Shown here in pieces: positions 56,193 to 63,373 of a stretch of 64,000 nt of DNA (its first letter is position 1; every line of letters begins with the position of its first letter). The translations under genes and the position numbers were made by a program. This DNA comes from Deltaproteobacteria bacterium (GTDB lineage Bacteria; Myxococcota_A; Polyangia; Polyangiales; Ga0077539): assembly GCA_030694465.1 (NCBI GenBank), contig JAUXYJ010000034.1:44387-108386 (forward strand). Direction: 5' to 3'. The notes beneath the pieces were generated by a model. The model had not been told where the DNA came from. It ran no database searches and worked only from the letters and a program-made list of their open reading frames with translations.

Positions 56193-56383
56193 TGGAGAAG
56201 GCCAAGGCGACCAATGCCGATGTCCTGGAATTCACCTCGTACAAAAGTCAGAGTTTACCGTTTTCGATGCGCTTTTTGCGCAGACTGGGAGCTCTCGTTG
56301 ATTCTACGCCGAGGGCACCTCTTGGCGTTGACAGAATGCATCTCATAATGGATACTACAGGACATCCAGTTCTGAATAAATAA
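56192..56383 (+). CDS. small hypothetical protein
   Basis: 63 aa, ATG overlapping the preceding stop by one base. Basic and hydrophobic (SYKSQSLPFSMRFLRRLGALVD), lower GC than neighbours. No ribosome site and no family, so weakly supported. Confidence 0.3.
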   Translation: MEKAKATNADVLEFTSYKSQSLPFSMRFLRRLGALVDSTPRAPLGVDRMHLIMDTTGHPVLNK

Positions 56384-56433
56384 GCCTTGCCCTTGCGCTG
56401 CCCAGTCGCAGATGGTACCAATGACCGGTAACC

Positions 56434-57561
56434 ATGGCCTCGTCGCTCGCCCTCAATCTCAATGCTGCTCGAAAGCGTCTAAGGTATTCCCGCGCGCAGT
56501 TGGCGACGGTCAGTGGGGTTTCGGCGCGCACGATCTCTCGAATCGAAGCGGGGCATATGCCTGGTGTCGAGACCATCGCAGCCCTGTCGGCAGCACTCAA
56601 GACGAGCTTAGATTCGCTGGTCAAAGACCGGCCCATGGTGGCGATGCGGCTGAGAGCGCTCAAGAGCGTCTCGAAGATTCAGCGCTCTCAACGTCTTGAG
56701 CTCGTCAGACAAACAGTCGACGAGCTGCATGCGCTCTTGCCGATGCTTACGCAGCGCAGCCCAATTGAGCAGCACCAGGTCACCGGGGTCGAGGCCGCAC
56801 GGGCGGTTGCGCTCCAGTATCGGGATCGCTTGGTTTCACGCCGTGAAATGATCTCCGATGTGGTGCAGGCGCTCGAGTCTTTCGGCGCCTTCGTTCTCTT
56901 GAAAAGCATCGAGGATCGCTCGGTTTTCGGAATGAGTCTGCGCTTTGAGAGTGGTGCGGTGATGATCGTTGCCAACACCGCGTGCACCACCGAGCGGCTT
57001 CGACACACGCTCGTCCACGAGTTCGCGCATGTGCTCTTTCACTCAGCCAATACCAGCCACGAGATCACCGACGAGCTGACCGAGGAAGAGGACGAAGCCA
57101 ATGCGTTTGCCGGTGAGTTCTTGGCCCCTGGCGATGAAGTCCGTCGGATTTGGCGCGCGGCATCAGGGGGCTACCTAGAACGGAGCCTTGTTGCCAAGGC
57201 GCAATTCGGGATCTCGTGCGCCGCGGTCATGAAGCACATGAATCTTGGCCAGACCGCTTGGGCAAGGCTCCAGATCGAGCATCGCAACATCTACGGTCGC
57301 ACCATGCGCGTGGTCGACGAGCCCAAGCCTCTCGCTCGCACGCTCCCGACGGCGCCTCGCATTCATCAAGCGATCCGGGACGCGCTCGCCAACAACCAGA
57401 TCACCGCTGCGTTTATCACGCAGACGCTTGACGACGATGCCCTTCGCTATGCGCGCAGCGACTCCGTCGAGCTGAAACTCTCACCCGGTCCCAATTGGCT
57501 CCCAGTCTGCGAGCGACGGGGCATGGACCTGGACGTGGAACCGGAGGACGCAACGGGGTGA
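56434..57561 (+). CDS. XRE-family HTH plus ImmA/IrrE metallopeptidase regulator
   Basis: 375 aa. N-terminal helix-turn-helix (RKRLRYSRAQLATVSGVSARTISRIEAG, about residues 13-40), helical linker, then an ImmA/IrrE-type zinc metalloprotease domain with HEFAHVLFH (H195, E196, H199) and a downstream acid-rich EEEDEANAFAGEFL. In mobile elements such proteins cleave or antagonise the repressor to induce transfer; some pair with toxins. C-terminal 100 residues (FITQTLDDDALRYARSDSVELKL) are unassigned. A strong terminator lies 64 bp downstream. Confidence 0.9.
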   Translation: MASSLALNLNAARKRLRYSRAQLATVSGVSARTISRIEAGHMPGVETIAALSAALKTSLDSLVKDRPMVAMRLRALKSVSKIQRSQRLELVRQTVDELHALLPMLTQRSPIEQHQVTGVEAARAVALQYRDRLVSRREMISDVVQALESFGAFVLLKSIEDRSVFGMSLRFESGAVMIVANTACTTERLRHTLVHEFAHVLFHSANTSHEITDELTEEEDEANAFAGEFLAPGDEVRRIWRAASGGYLERSLVAKAQFGISCAAVMKHMNLGQTAWARLQIEHRNIYGRTMRVVDEPKPLARTLPTAPRIHQAIRDALANNQITAAFITQTLDDDALRYARSDSVELKLSPGPNWLPVCERRGMDLDVEPEDATG

Positions 57562-57624
57562 TTTAATCAATGGTGGAGCGTGCCCATCGCACGCCCAGCA
57601 TCCTCTTGCGTCGATCGAAGAGGG

Positions 57625-57660
57625 CAAAAAAAAACCAGAGTTCCAGCTCTGGTTTTTTCC
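57625..57660 (+). terminator. strong intrinsic terminator after the XRE-ImmA gene
   Basis: Perfect 10-bp stem AAAACCAGAG / CTCTGGTTTT (57631-57640 with 57647-57656) with TTTTTT following on the plus strand and AAAAA on the left, so it can act in both directions. Confidence 0.85.
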
Positions 57661-57776
57661 GCTGGATGCAACAAATTTGACTTTGCCGAACCCAGGCACT
57701 CCTAAAGAGGAAGTACTGGGGTTGTTACTCGACGGTATTTGCAAAGTCAATTTTTCACTCTCTAGGAGTTGAGATT

Positions 57777-57920
57777 TTGAGCTCATGTAAATTACCGCCG
57801 GTACCAAAGGGTTGCCGCGTGATTTATCGGGCGTCACGAATTGACCCGCACACTGGCCGCAAGCTTTTGGCTCGCGACTACGGGTTCAAGGCGTGGCGTC
57901 TGATCGTCCGCATCAAGTAG
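57777..57920 (+). CDS. 47-aa micro-protein
   Basis: Starts at TTG 57777, 8 bases after AGGAG (57764-57768). Reads SSCKLPPVPKGCRVIYRASR then DPHTGRKLLARDYGFKAWRL, stop TAG at 57918-57920. Strongly basic with two Cys and a charged/aromatic middle that has a protein-like rather than random composition. Too short to place in a family by eye; such small basic proteins are frequent in integrated elements. The clear ribosome site is the main support. Confidence 0.5.
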   Translation: MSSCKLPPVPKGCRVIYRASRIDPHTGRKLLARDYGFKAWRLIVRIK

Positions 57921-58289
57921 CCGCTTGAGTCCAGACACCGCCTCCGCACGGCTCGCAGCGTGACGGAGCGCTCGGTGACTTGCCTATGAGCGGCTCAATA
58001 CAAAGTCGCCCGCCCGTCCCATCATTTAGGGAGTCGGGCAGGTGCTCTTGCTCGGCGCAGATGGTCTGCGCGCCTGCACGCACAACCCGAATTGGAGACA
58101 CACGAAACAGCAACCCCCAACAAAGTCGAAGGCCATCAGGGCGGCAACCCTGATGGCCTCCTGTGACATACCTCTAGTCACCGGTGAGATGAACCAGGCA
58201 CGCTCCGTAACGGGAAACCGTAGTCAAACGGGCCTGATTCGTCAACGCAGAAGCAGAGGATCCCTTAACCCCAAACAAGGAGCATCCAT
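57921..58289. other. non-coding stretch with perfect hairpin
   Basis: About 370 bases between micro-genes. It contains an 11-bp perfect hairpin (58131-58158) and ends with AAGGAG before ATG 58290. No open frame on either strand with a convincing start. It may carry a leader or small RNA, but no family is recognised. Confidence 0.4.
58131..58158. terminator. 11-bp perfect hairpin without T-run
   Basis: GGCCATCAGGG and its complement around a 6-base loop, immediately downstream of A-rich sequence. The lack of a poly-T makes it a possible terminator or an RNA structural element rather than a certain terminator. Confidence 0.45.
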
Positions 58290-58376
58290 ATGTTTTGCTA
58301 TGCAAAAGGCTGCAACTGCGGCTGTCCGATCGTGATTCGTACGATCAGCGGTCGTCGCGTGCCCATCCACACCTAA
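58290..58376 (+). CDS. 28-aa cysteine-rich micro-protein
   Basis: Reads MFCYAKGCNCGCPIVIRTIS and RRVPIHT, stop TAA 58374. Four Cys in ten residues (C3, C8, C10, C12) give a zinc-knuckle-like cluster, followed by CGCPIVIRT...GRRVPIH. That is like the half-ribbon pattern CxCGxP...P of small phage and plasmid proteins. AAGGAG lies 6-7 bases before ATG. A 13-bp hairpin terminator follows about 70 bases later, making a self-contained unit. Confidence 0.55.
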   Translation: MFCYAKGCNCGCPIVIRTISGRRVPIHT

Positions 58377-58448
58377 GCGGTGAAATGCGCTGAGTGCGTC
58401 AGACGCACCGTGGGCAGCGCACGCAGGAATGGTCCCATGATTTTAGAC

Positions 58449-58491
58449 AGGCTCGGTCCGCTGGTGAGTCCGGCGGACCGAGCCTCTTGTT
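58449..58491 (+). terminator. 13-bp intrinsic terminator
   Basis: Stem AGGCTCGGTCCGC / GCGGACCGAGCCT (58449-58461, 58473-58485), 11-base loop, followed by a T-rich CTTGTTTCTC. Downstream of the Cys-rich micro-gene. Confidence 0.75.
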
Positions 58492-58544
58492 TCTCAACGG
58501 AGCTGGGAGCGATCGCGCCCAACTTCAAGTCTGGAGTTCTTTTG

Positions 58545-58799
58545 ATGAATATTTCTCAGCATGCGAACCGCGCACTTGGCGACATTTCGGGTCGCTCTAT
58601 CTCTCGAACCATCGGCGATGGCCTGGCTCTCGGCACTGGCGGTGCCTTGACCGGCGCAGCAGCCACGGAAGTCGCGCACCTTGCGATGATCGTGGGCCTC
58701 ACGGCTCCTCTGGGTAACCCGAAAGCCGGCGCGACCATCGCGATTGGCATTGGGGCAGTCCTGTTGACGGGATACGTGATCGGCCGATCGGCTCGGTAG
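58545..58799 (+). CDS. small Gly/Ala-rich membrane protein
   Basis: 84 aa. ATG 58545 follows a GGAG at 9 bases. Two hydrophobic stretches (TGGALTGAAATEVAHLAMIVGLTAPL and AGATIAIGIGAVLLTGYVIGRS) predict one or two membrane helices. No family. Could be a small holin-like, regulator or immunity membrane protein, or simply an element-borne protein of no known use. Confidence 0.5.
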   Translation: MNISQHANRALGDISGRSISRTIGDGLALGTGGALTGAAATEVAHLAMIVGLTAPLGNPKAGATIAIGIGAVLLTGYVIGRSAR

Positions 58800-58834
58800 C
58801 GACAGACTTCACACGGACTGAGCGCCGAACGAGG

Positions 58835-58856
58835 GTAACCCCTCCGTCGCCGCGGG
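58835..58856 (+). repeat. IS66 left terminal inverted repeat
   Basis: 22 bp starting GTAACCCCTCCGTCGC, an exact complement of 61177-61198. Confidence 0.85.
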
Positions 58857-58904
58857 TGCCGGGCAACTCTTCGCCGCGGTAATCCAGGGACACGGAGGCA
58901 ATCT

Positions 58905-59216
58905 GTGTCCAATCGAAGATGGCGTCAGTGGTCCGAGGGCGAAGCGCGTGAGGTGCTCGCGCGCTTGGCGGCGTCGAGGCAAAGCGTGGCAGCGTTTGCG
59001 AGGGAAAACAGCGTGTCCGCGCACCGCATCACCTACTGGCGTGCGCGCTTGGTCGAGCCCCGAAGCGCGCAATTGTTTGTGCCGGTCCGTGTGCGCAGAG
59101 GCGCAACCGTAGAGCTCGAGATCGGCCCTGTCGTGCGTCGCGTTCGTGAAGACACCAGCGCAGAGCGCATCGCAGAGCTCGTCGTCGCGATCGCGCAGAG
59201 TCAGCACGCGTGCTGA
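58905..59216 (+). CDS. tnpA: IS66 TnpA-like HTH protein
   Basis: 103 aa: WSEGEAREVLARLAASRQSV and AFARENSVSAHRITYWRARL, the IS66 OrfA/TnpA helix-turn-helix pattern. GTG 58905 with GGAGG about 8 bases upstream. Only intact coding gene of the transposition set. It should help the transposase bind the ends, although the partner genes are broken. Confidence 0.8.
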   Translation: MSNRRWRQWSEGEAREVLARLAASRQSVAAFARENSVSAHRITYWRARLVEPRSAQLFVPVRVRRGATVELEIGPVVRRVREDTSAERIAELVVAIAQSQHAC

Positions 59217-59460
59217 GTTTGCCCGGCAGGCAGGGATCCGCTGCATGGACACCTCTTCGTTTTTCTCTCGCGACGCGCTGACAGAGCGCGCGTCTTGTTC
59301 TCGGATCGCAACGGATACGTTCTCACGCTCAAGAGACTCGTGCGCGGAACCTTCAAGCCATCACGCTTTGACGCGACCCACACAGAGATCGGCTATGACG
59401 CGCTGCTCGCGCTCCTCGGTGGCCTCGACATGAGCGCTGCGCGGCGTCGGACGGCTTGGT
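59217..59460 (+). pseudogene. tnpB: IS66 tnpB, 5'-truncated remnant
   Basis: Frame directly after the tnpA stop reads DPLHGHLFVFLSRRADRARV and KRLVRGTFKPSRF, the C-terminal half of TnpB, but the conserved first 35 or so residues are gone. The join is consistent with an internal deletion. No start codon precedes the homologous part. Confidence 0.7.
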
Positions 59461-59613
59461 CGCCTCGGCTGATTTCGCGACGATCATCGCGCTTCACCGT
59501 GGAATTTTCGTCGCGTCCCACGCGTCTATCAGAGGTGATGGCGAAGCACTCGACAACACGCAAAGAGCCCGACGATCGACGCTCCCGCGATCGACGCTCA
59601 GGACGCTTCTGCG

Positions 59614-60753
59614 TTGCGTGTCTTTATCGAGTCCATGATCGCATCGGGCGCGGTTGCGACGCTCGTTCAGTGGCTTATCGCGTTGATCTCGCGGCTCTGG
59701 AAGACCCAGAATGACCTGGTCGAACGCATGCGCGTGCGCAAACGTCGCAACGGAGACCACGAGAAGCTCGCGAGGCTGCAAGTCATGCTTCCGGGCTTCG
59801 ATTGGAGCGCAGCCAACGACAACGCTCCCAGCAAACCAGAGTCCACAGACGACAAGCGACGACGCGGAAAGAACACTAACCGCGACGAGCACGGTCGAGG
59901 CAAAATACCTGCAAATCTTCAGCGCAAAGAAGAAAAAATCTTAGTCCCAGACGGCCCGCGCGCATGCAATGGATGCGGGCTTGAGATGACGCTGAAAGAG
60001 TGGCCGTGCCATTTGAGCGCATGGCGCGTGAGGCGCGATCACAAGGCGTACCGCTCTCGGCGAACACGCTTGCGCGCAACGTTCATGCGCTGATCGATCG
60101 ACTGCACCCTCGACGTGCTTCAGTGCGACGGAAGCGCGACGCTCAACGACGCCGCGCGCGTCTCTCGGCACCGCGCCGGTTGCCACGCGCATGGGCGCAG
60201 CAAGCTCGTCGACGCGCTCAAGAGCGGCGACGCACGCGCGATCAAACCGCTGCTGATTTACACGCAATTGCTCGCGATCGAGGCAGAGTCTAAGGCGCTA
60301 CGTGAGTCGCACAACGAGCGCTTGGCGCGGCGAATCTTGCAGAGCAGCGCGCTCATCGCAGCGCTCTGGAAGTGGGTCGACGAGACGCGGCCATGCGTCG
60401 AGCCGCGTTCGACCTTGGGCACCGCGCTGACGTACCTCAGCAACCAACGCGAACGGCTCGAGCTGTTCTTGCAAAACGGCAGCATCGCGATGACGAACAA
60501 CGCGGTAGAGCGCGAGCTGCGGACGCACGTGCTCAACCGCAAAACGTGGATGTTTTGCGGCAACGAAGAGAACGCGCGACGCACGGCGGCTGCGCTCACG
60601 GTGATCCGAACGTGTCGGCTTCTTGGTGTGGACGTGCGCGCGTATTTGCGAACGATGTTGGCGAGGTTATTGGGCGGCGAACGAGACGGCTCGAAGCTGT
60701 GGCCCGAGAACTTTGTGAGCGCGCCAGCAGAGCAAACCGCTGCAAAAAAGTAG
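59614..60753 (+). pseudogene. tnpC: IS66 tnpC transposase, broken
   Basis: Recognisable parts: N-terminal coiled region, a truncated zinc finger (ACNGCGLEMTLKEW), then PFERMAREARSQGVPLSANT in a shifted frame, then CDGSATLNDAARV and the DDE-type end NNAVERELRTHVLNRKTWMF and GNEENARRTAAAL. The first catalytic Asp region and most of the zinc finger are missing and two compensating frameshifts (near 60000 and 60110) occur, so the protein cannot be active. TnpC normally has about 520 residues. Confidence 0.75.
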
Positions 60754-60785
60754 CGATCAAGGCAGCAAATGCGCTGCAATCGTGC

Positions 60786-61154
60786 ATGGCGATCAAGGCG
60801 CAAGCGATCACGATCAGCGACGTTCATGAGCACAAAGCCGGCTGCAGCGACTGCGGCCAAGACGGTCGCTTCGATCAAGAGTACGGCGTGCCGTTGGTGT
60901 GGATGGCGCGGCTGCTGTCGCACGTCGCGCAGGCGAACGGCGCGACGGCGTTCGTGCGCAAACAACGCGGCACAAAGGTCGAGCTCGTCCTGAAGGCGCA
61001 CGAAGCGTCCGCGTTGGAGAAGACCGCGAGGGACTTTTTTCCGCTGCTGGGCGACCCCCACGCCGCCATCGAAGCTACCGTGGACGGCTTCTGTGACCGA
61101 GTCCCAGGCTTGATCGCGCCACGTGGGGCCAGTGCCGCAAGCGCCCGCGGGTAA
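60786..61154 (+). CDS. passenger ORF inside the IS66 remnant
   Basis: 122 aa, MAIKAQAITISDVHEHKAGCSDC then VPLVWMARLLSHVAQANGATAFV and ALEKTARDFFPLLGDPHAAIEATVDGF. Lies between the tnpC remains and the right IR. The CSDC pair could bind a metal. IS66 elements do not usually need such a gene, so it may be an accessory passenger. Unrecognised. Confidence 0.5.
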   Translation: MAIKAQAITISDVHEHKAGCSDCGQDGRFDQEYGVPLVWMARLLSHVAQANGATAFVRKQRGTKVELVLKAHEASALEKTARDFFPLLGDPHAAIEATVDGFCDRVPGLIAPRGASAASARG

Positions 61155-61176
61155 CACCGCAGCCAGCTCGCGTCAT

Positions 61177-61198
61177 CCCGCGGCGACGGAGGGGTTAC
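61177..61198 (-). repeat. IS66 right terminal inverted repeat
   Basis: CCCGCGGCGACGGAGGGG... ending GTTAC, complementary to the left end over all 22 bases. Confidence 0.85.
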
Positions 61199-61243
61199 GC
61201 TGTTACGCCTGAGCCCCCACGTCCGCGACGGATGCGCCAGTCT

Positions 61244-61284
61244 GCCCGGTCTTGAGCCATGTGGACGCTCTTACGAACAACGCC
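61244..61284 (+). repeat. 41-base imperfect repeat, copy 2
   Basis: Begins GCCCGGTCTTGAGCCATG and ends AACAACGCC; about 85% identical to 10079-10119. Lies about 45 bases past the right IR, in non-coding DNA. Confidence 0.6.
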
Positions 61285-61342
61285 CCATCGCTGCTACCCG
61301 CTGTCTCCTGACTTTTCCGTGAACCGTTACTTCACGAGTCTC

Positions 61343-61567
61343 CTACTGATGTTCGGTGTCTCCCGTCTCGTCTGACCAATCGATCTCATGATCAACTAAC
61401 ATCCGCTCGACGTCTTTCAAGGACACGCACCAATTGTCATACACAACCCCACTTTTTCTGAACAATACGAGGAAACTTCCCCCGCCAGCATCCTCTACAC
61501 GGACTGCCTCGCCGATATTCGATGCAGAAGACACCACGCGAAACCATACGTTCAGCCGAATAGGCAT
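61343..61567 (-). CDS. small protein, probable immunity to the adjacent toxin
   Basis: 74 aa, acidic (VSLKDVERMLVDHEIDWSDE), starting 10 bp after the toxin stop on the same strand. Reads as a compact beta/alpha protein. Polymorphic toxins are typically followed directly by a small acidic immunity gene, so position and size support the call. No known immunity family is recognised. Confidence 0.5.
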   Translation of the reverse strand: MPIRLNVWFRVVSSASNIGEAVRVEDAGGGSFLVLFRKSGVVYDNWCVSLKDVERMLVDHEIDWSDETGDTEHQ

Positions 61568-61577
61568 TTCACTGCTC

Positions 61578-62546
61578 CTATCGAAGCTCGATGTGACTAT
61601 TTGCGGTAGTTACAACGCTGACTGGATCAATGCTCTCCAAGTGAATATGTCGCCCAATGGATCCGTGACTGCCATTAATGGACCCCGGATCAATGCGAAA
61701 CTGCCGGGATCCGTCTGCGCTTCGCCAAACCCCCTGTGGGAGATGGATCTCTCGATACCCAGCCCCCACCCAGCGCCGACCGGCTTCCAGAGCCTGATCC
61801 TCTGTGACGCGGTACGCACTGGTGTAGTTACCTCCATTGGGGGAGGCTGAAGCTTCAGCGATGACATCGTCAATGGAACTCGGTGCAACAGACGGTGTTT
61901 GAGTCGGATTCCGGCCGGGTGCTGGAATATTCCCCGTCGAAACCGTATTGTGCACCCACCAACCGACCGCGAGAAAGAACGTGTGCCACGGCTCCGTCGT
62001 CAAGTTGTAGACGGTGCGCGCTTGCAGCATCGTGCGCAGGCCGCATACCCGTCCCTCGATGTTCCGAACGTTGTCCACGGCGTCGCCGATGCGCAGATCG
62101 CTGGCTGCCACCCACCCTTGATCGCGAATGTAGATCGGGTGCTCAGTGGTGACTTCTACATCGAGCCGGTCGCTCCCGGAGCAGACAGAGAAGAGCACGG
62201 TCGCCTTGCCCTCGCGCCGAAATGTCTCGGTGACCTTCGCAAGCGCGACCTCTCCCGTCTCATCACTCTTGGACAACACATAGTCGCCCACACGGATCGT
62301 CTCGATCGCTTGTGCCCCCTTCGTCGTTTCGATGAGCGTTCCCGCCACGAAACACATCCCTCGAGTGACCGGCTCGGAAACAGTGCGCGTCGAGGGCGCG
62401 GTTCTTCTTGCTGCTGCTTGAGCGTTCCGTGCCGCCAACGTTCTCCCCTCCCCCATCGATCGAACCCGGGCGATCTGCCGTGCTGGCGCCGACGCCATGT
62501 TGGGGGCCTGAGATCCTGCCGCTACGAAACGCCGCGCTGCATTCAA
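61578..62546 (-). CDS. orphan polymorphic-toxin C-terminal fragment with HINT domain
   Basis: 322 codons from TTG. Residues 65-200 form a pretoxin HINT domain: Cys65 start CFVAGTLIETTKG, conserved TTEHPIYIRDQGW (H136), and end WWVHN (198-200). Residues 201-322 are the toxin tip: SAYRVTEDQALEAGRRWVGA, then RIDPGSINGSHG and HIHLESIDP, ending NSHIELR. The frame remains open upstream (AAVGLIPYAGPLLNAARR) with no start, so the delivery part has been lost. The toxin family is not recognised; the DPGSINGSHG/HIHLE block suggests a nuclease-like or BECR-type fold (inference). Confidence 0.8.
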   Translation of the reverse strand: MNAARRFVAAGSQAPNMASAPARQIARVRSMGEGRTLAARNAQAAARRTAPSTRTVSEPVTRGMCFVAGTLIETTKGAQAIETIRVGDYVLSKSDETGEVALAKVTETFRREGKATVLFSVCSGSDRLDVEVTTEHPIYIRDQGWVAASDLRIGDAVDNVRNIEGRVCGLRTMLQARTVYNLTTEPWHTFFLAVGWWVHNTVSTGNIPAPGRNPTQTPSVAPSSIDDVIAEASASPNGGNYTSAYRVTEDQALEAGRRWVGAGYREIHLPQGVWRSADGSRQFRIDPGSINGSHGSIGRHIHLESIDPVSVVTTANSHIELR

Positions 62547-62606
62547 CAGGGGTCCCGCATAGGGAATCAGCCCAACAGCCGCCCAACCCGCAGCTGTGAC
62601 CCGCTC

Positions 62607-62643
62607 GTACCCGCTGCAACACCCCCATGGCTGCAGCGGGTAC
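62607..62643. repeat. 12-bp perfect inverted repeat (hairpin)
   Basis: GTACCCGCTGCA and TGCAGCGGGTAC around a 13-base loop that contains the ATG of a mini-ORF (62627). It lies at the apparent break point upstream of the toxin fragment. May be a terminator or a recombination structure. Confidence 0.5.
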
Positions 62644-62695
62644 TACTTGTCACTGTGGCGGCGGCAAGAAGTTCAAGAAGTGGCATGGCGCCTAA
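62627..62695 (+). CDS. 22-aa SEC-C zinc-motif mini-ORF or fragment
   Basis: Frame MAAAGTTCHCGGGKKFKKWH plus GA, stop TAA 62693. It matches the SEC-C motif (CxCGSGKKFKKCHG) that ends many proteins; here the last Cys is Trp. A stop 10 codons upstream isolates it. Probably the tail of a larger broken gene, less likely an independent micro-protein. Confidence 0.4.
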   Translation: MAAAGTTCHCGGGKKFKKWHGA

Positions 62696-62742
62696 CCGCC
62701 CCTAGCTGACCGGCATTGGCGCTGGCCTTGGGATCGGCCCAT

Positions 62743-63105
62743 CTACGGCGCACGAAACCAATCGTCTAACCCCAGAAACCAACCGACCGCTTCGCCGATT
62801 TTCCAACGCTGTGGCTCGACAAGAAATAGCGCACGAAACTCCAGTCCGAGTCGAATATCCAGAGCTTCGTTTTCTGCAAAGTGTGCGTTCAGAAGGACAT
62901 ACCTGCGGCATCCGGCGAGATAGTCGATGGTCTTGAAGGCGTGCAAACGTTGGTGCAACATCACGATTCCAGACTCTGGGCCATCGTAGTAGTCTGCAAT
63001 CGCAAGAGGTCGAATGTTGCTCAAGTCGATCTCTGGAATGCTATCGAAGTCCGTGAATTGCACGTCGAATGGATCAAACTCGTGGTTAGATGGATCGATT
63101 TTCAT
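62743..63105 (-). CDS. hypothetical acidic protein, possible orphan immunity
   Basis: 120 aa, acidic, low GC: MKIDPSNHEFDPFDVQFTDF, then IVMLHQRLHAFKTIDYLAG and AVGWFLGLDDWFRAP. Size and acidity fit immunity proteins that accumulate next to toxin tips, but no match is recognised. ATG 63105 chosen from body start; a longer reading would add 28 codons. Confidence 0.5.
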   Translation of the reverse strand: MKIDPSNHEFDPFDVQFTDFDSIPEIDLSNIRPLAIADYYDGPESGIVMLHQRLHAFKTIDYLAGCRRYVLLNAHFAENEALDIRLGLEFRALFLVEPQRWKIGEAVGWFLGLDDWFRAP

Positions 63106-63124
63106 TGAGGACTGTTCGCGGTAG

Positions 63125-63298
63125 TTAGTGCAGTAGCGTTTCTTTACGCTGTGATTCAATTCCCACTTGGCGGTTCCACACGTCGCCATGGAAGCGCTTC
63201 ATAGGCTCTCTGAACGTCAGCTGGAAGCGCACCGTCGATCGGTTGAATGTCAACATGGCCGCCACGGCCAGGCACCATTCGGAGCGGAGGCTGTACAT
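63125..63298 (-). CDS. 57-aa hypothetical frame
   Basis: Reads MYSLRSEWCLAVAAMLTFNR and REPMKRFHGDVWNRQVGIES, just upstream of the previous gene on the same strand (19 bp gap). Looks protein-like but has no family; may be a fragment. Confidence 0.3.
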   Translation of the reverse strand: MYSLRSEWCLAVAAMLTFNRSTVRFQLTFREPMKRFHGDVWNRQVGIESQRKETLLH

Positions 63299-63373
63299 CT
63301 GCAGGATGACTGTTTAGCTCAATGCACGAAAGTGATTGCCAAGGAAATTGCCAGGAGTTCCACTCGCGCGCGG

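Larger units (their letters stand above)
58835..61198 (+). mobile_element. decayed IS66-family insertion sequence
   Basis: 2,364 bases bounded by 22-bp perfect inverted repeats starting GTAACC, the end type expected of IS66. Contains tnpA, a truncated tnpB, a broken tnpC and one additional open frame. No 8-bp target duplication: flanks are GAACGAGG and GCTGTTAC. The ends are intact, so movement in trans by a relative is conceivable. Confidence 0.85.

Noticed and set aside
58827..61206. 8-bp target duplication for the IS66 element
   Set aside because: Flanks GAACGAGG and GCTGTTAC do not match.
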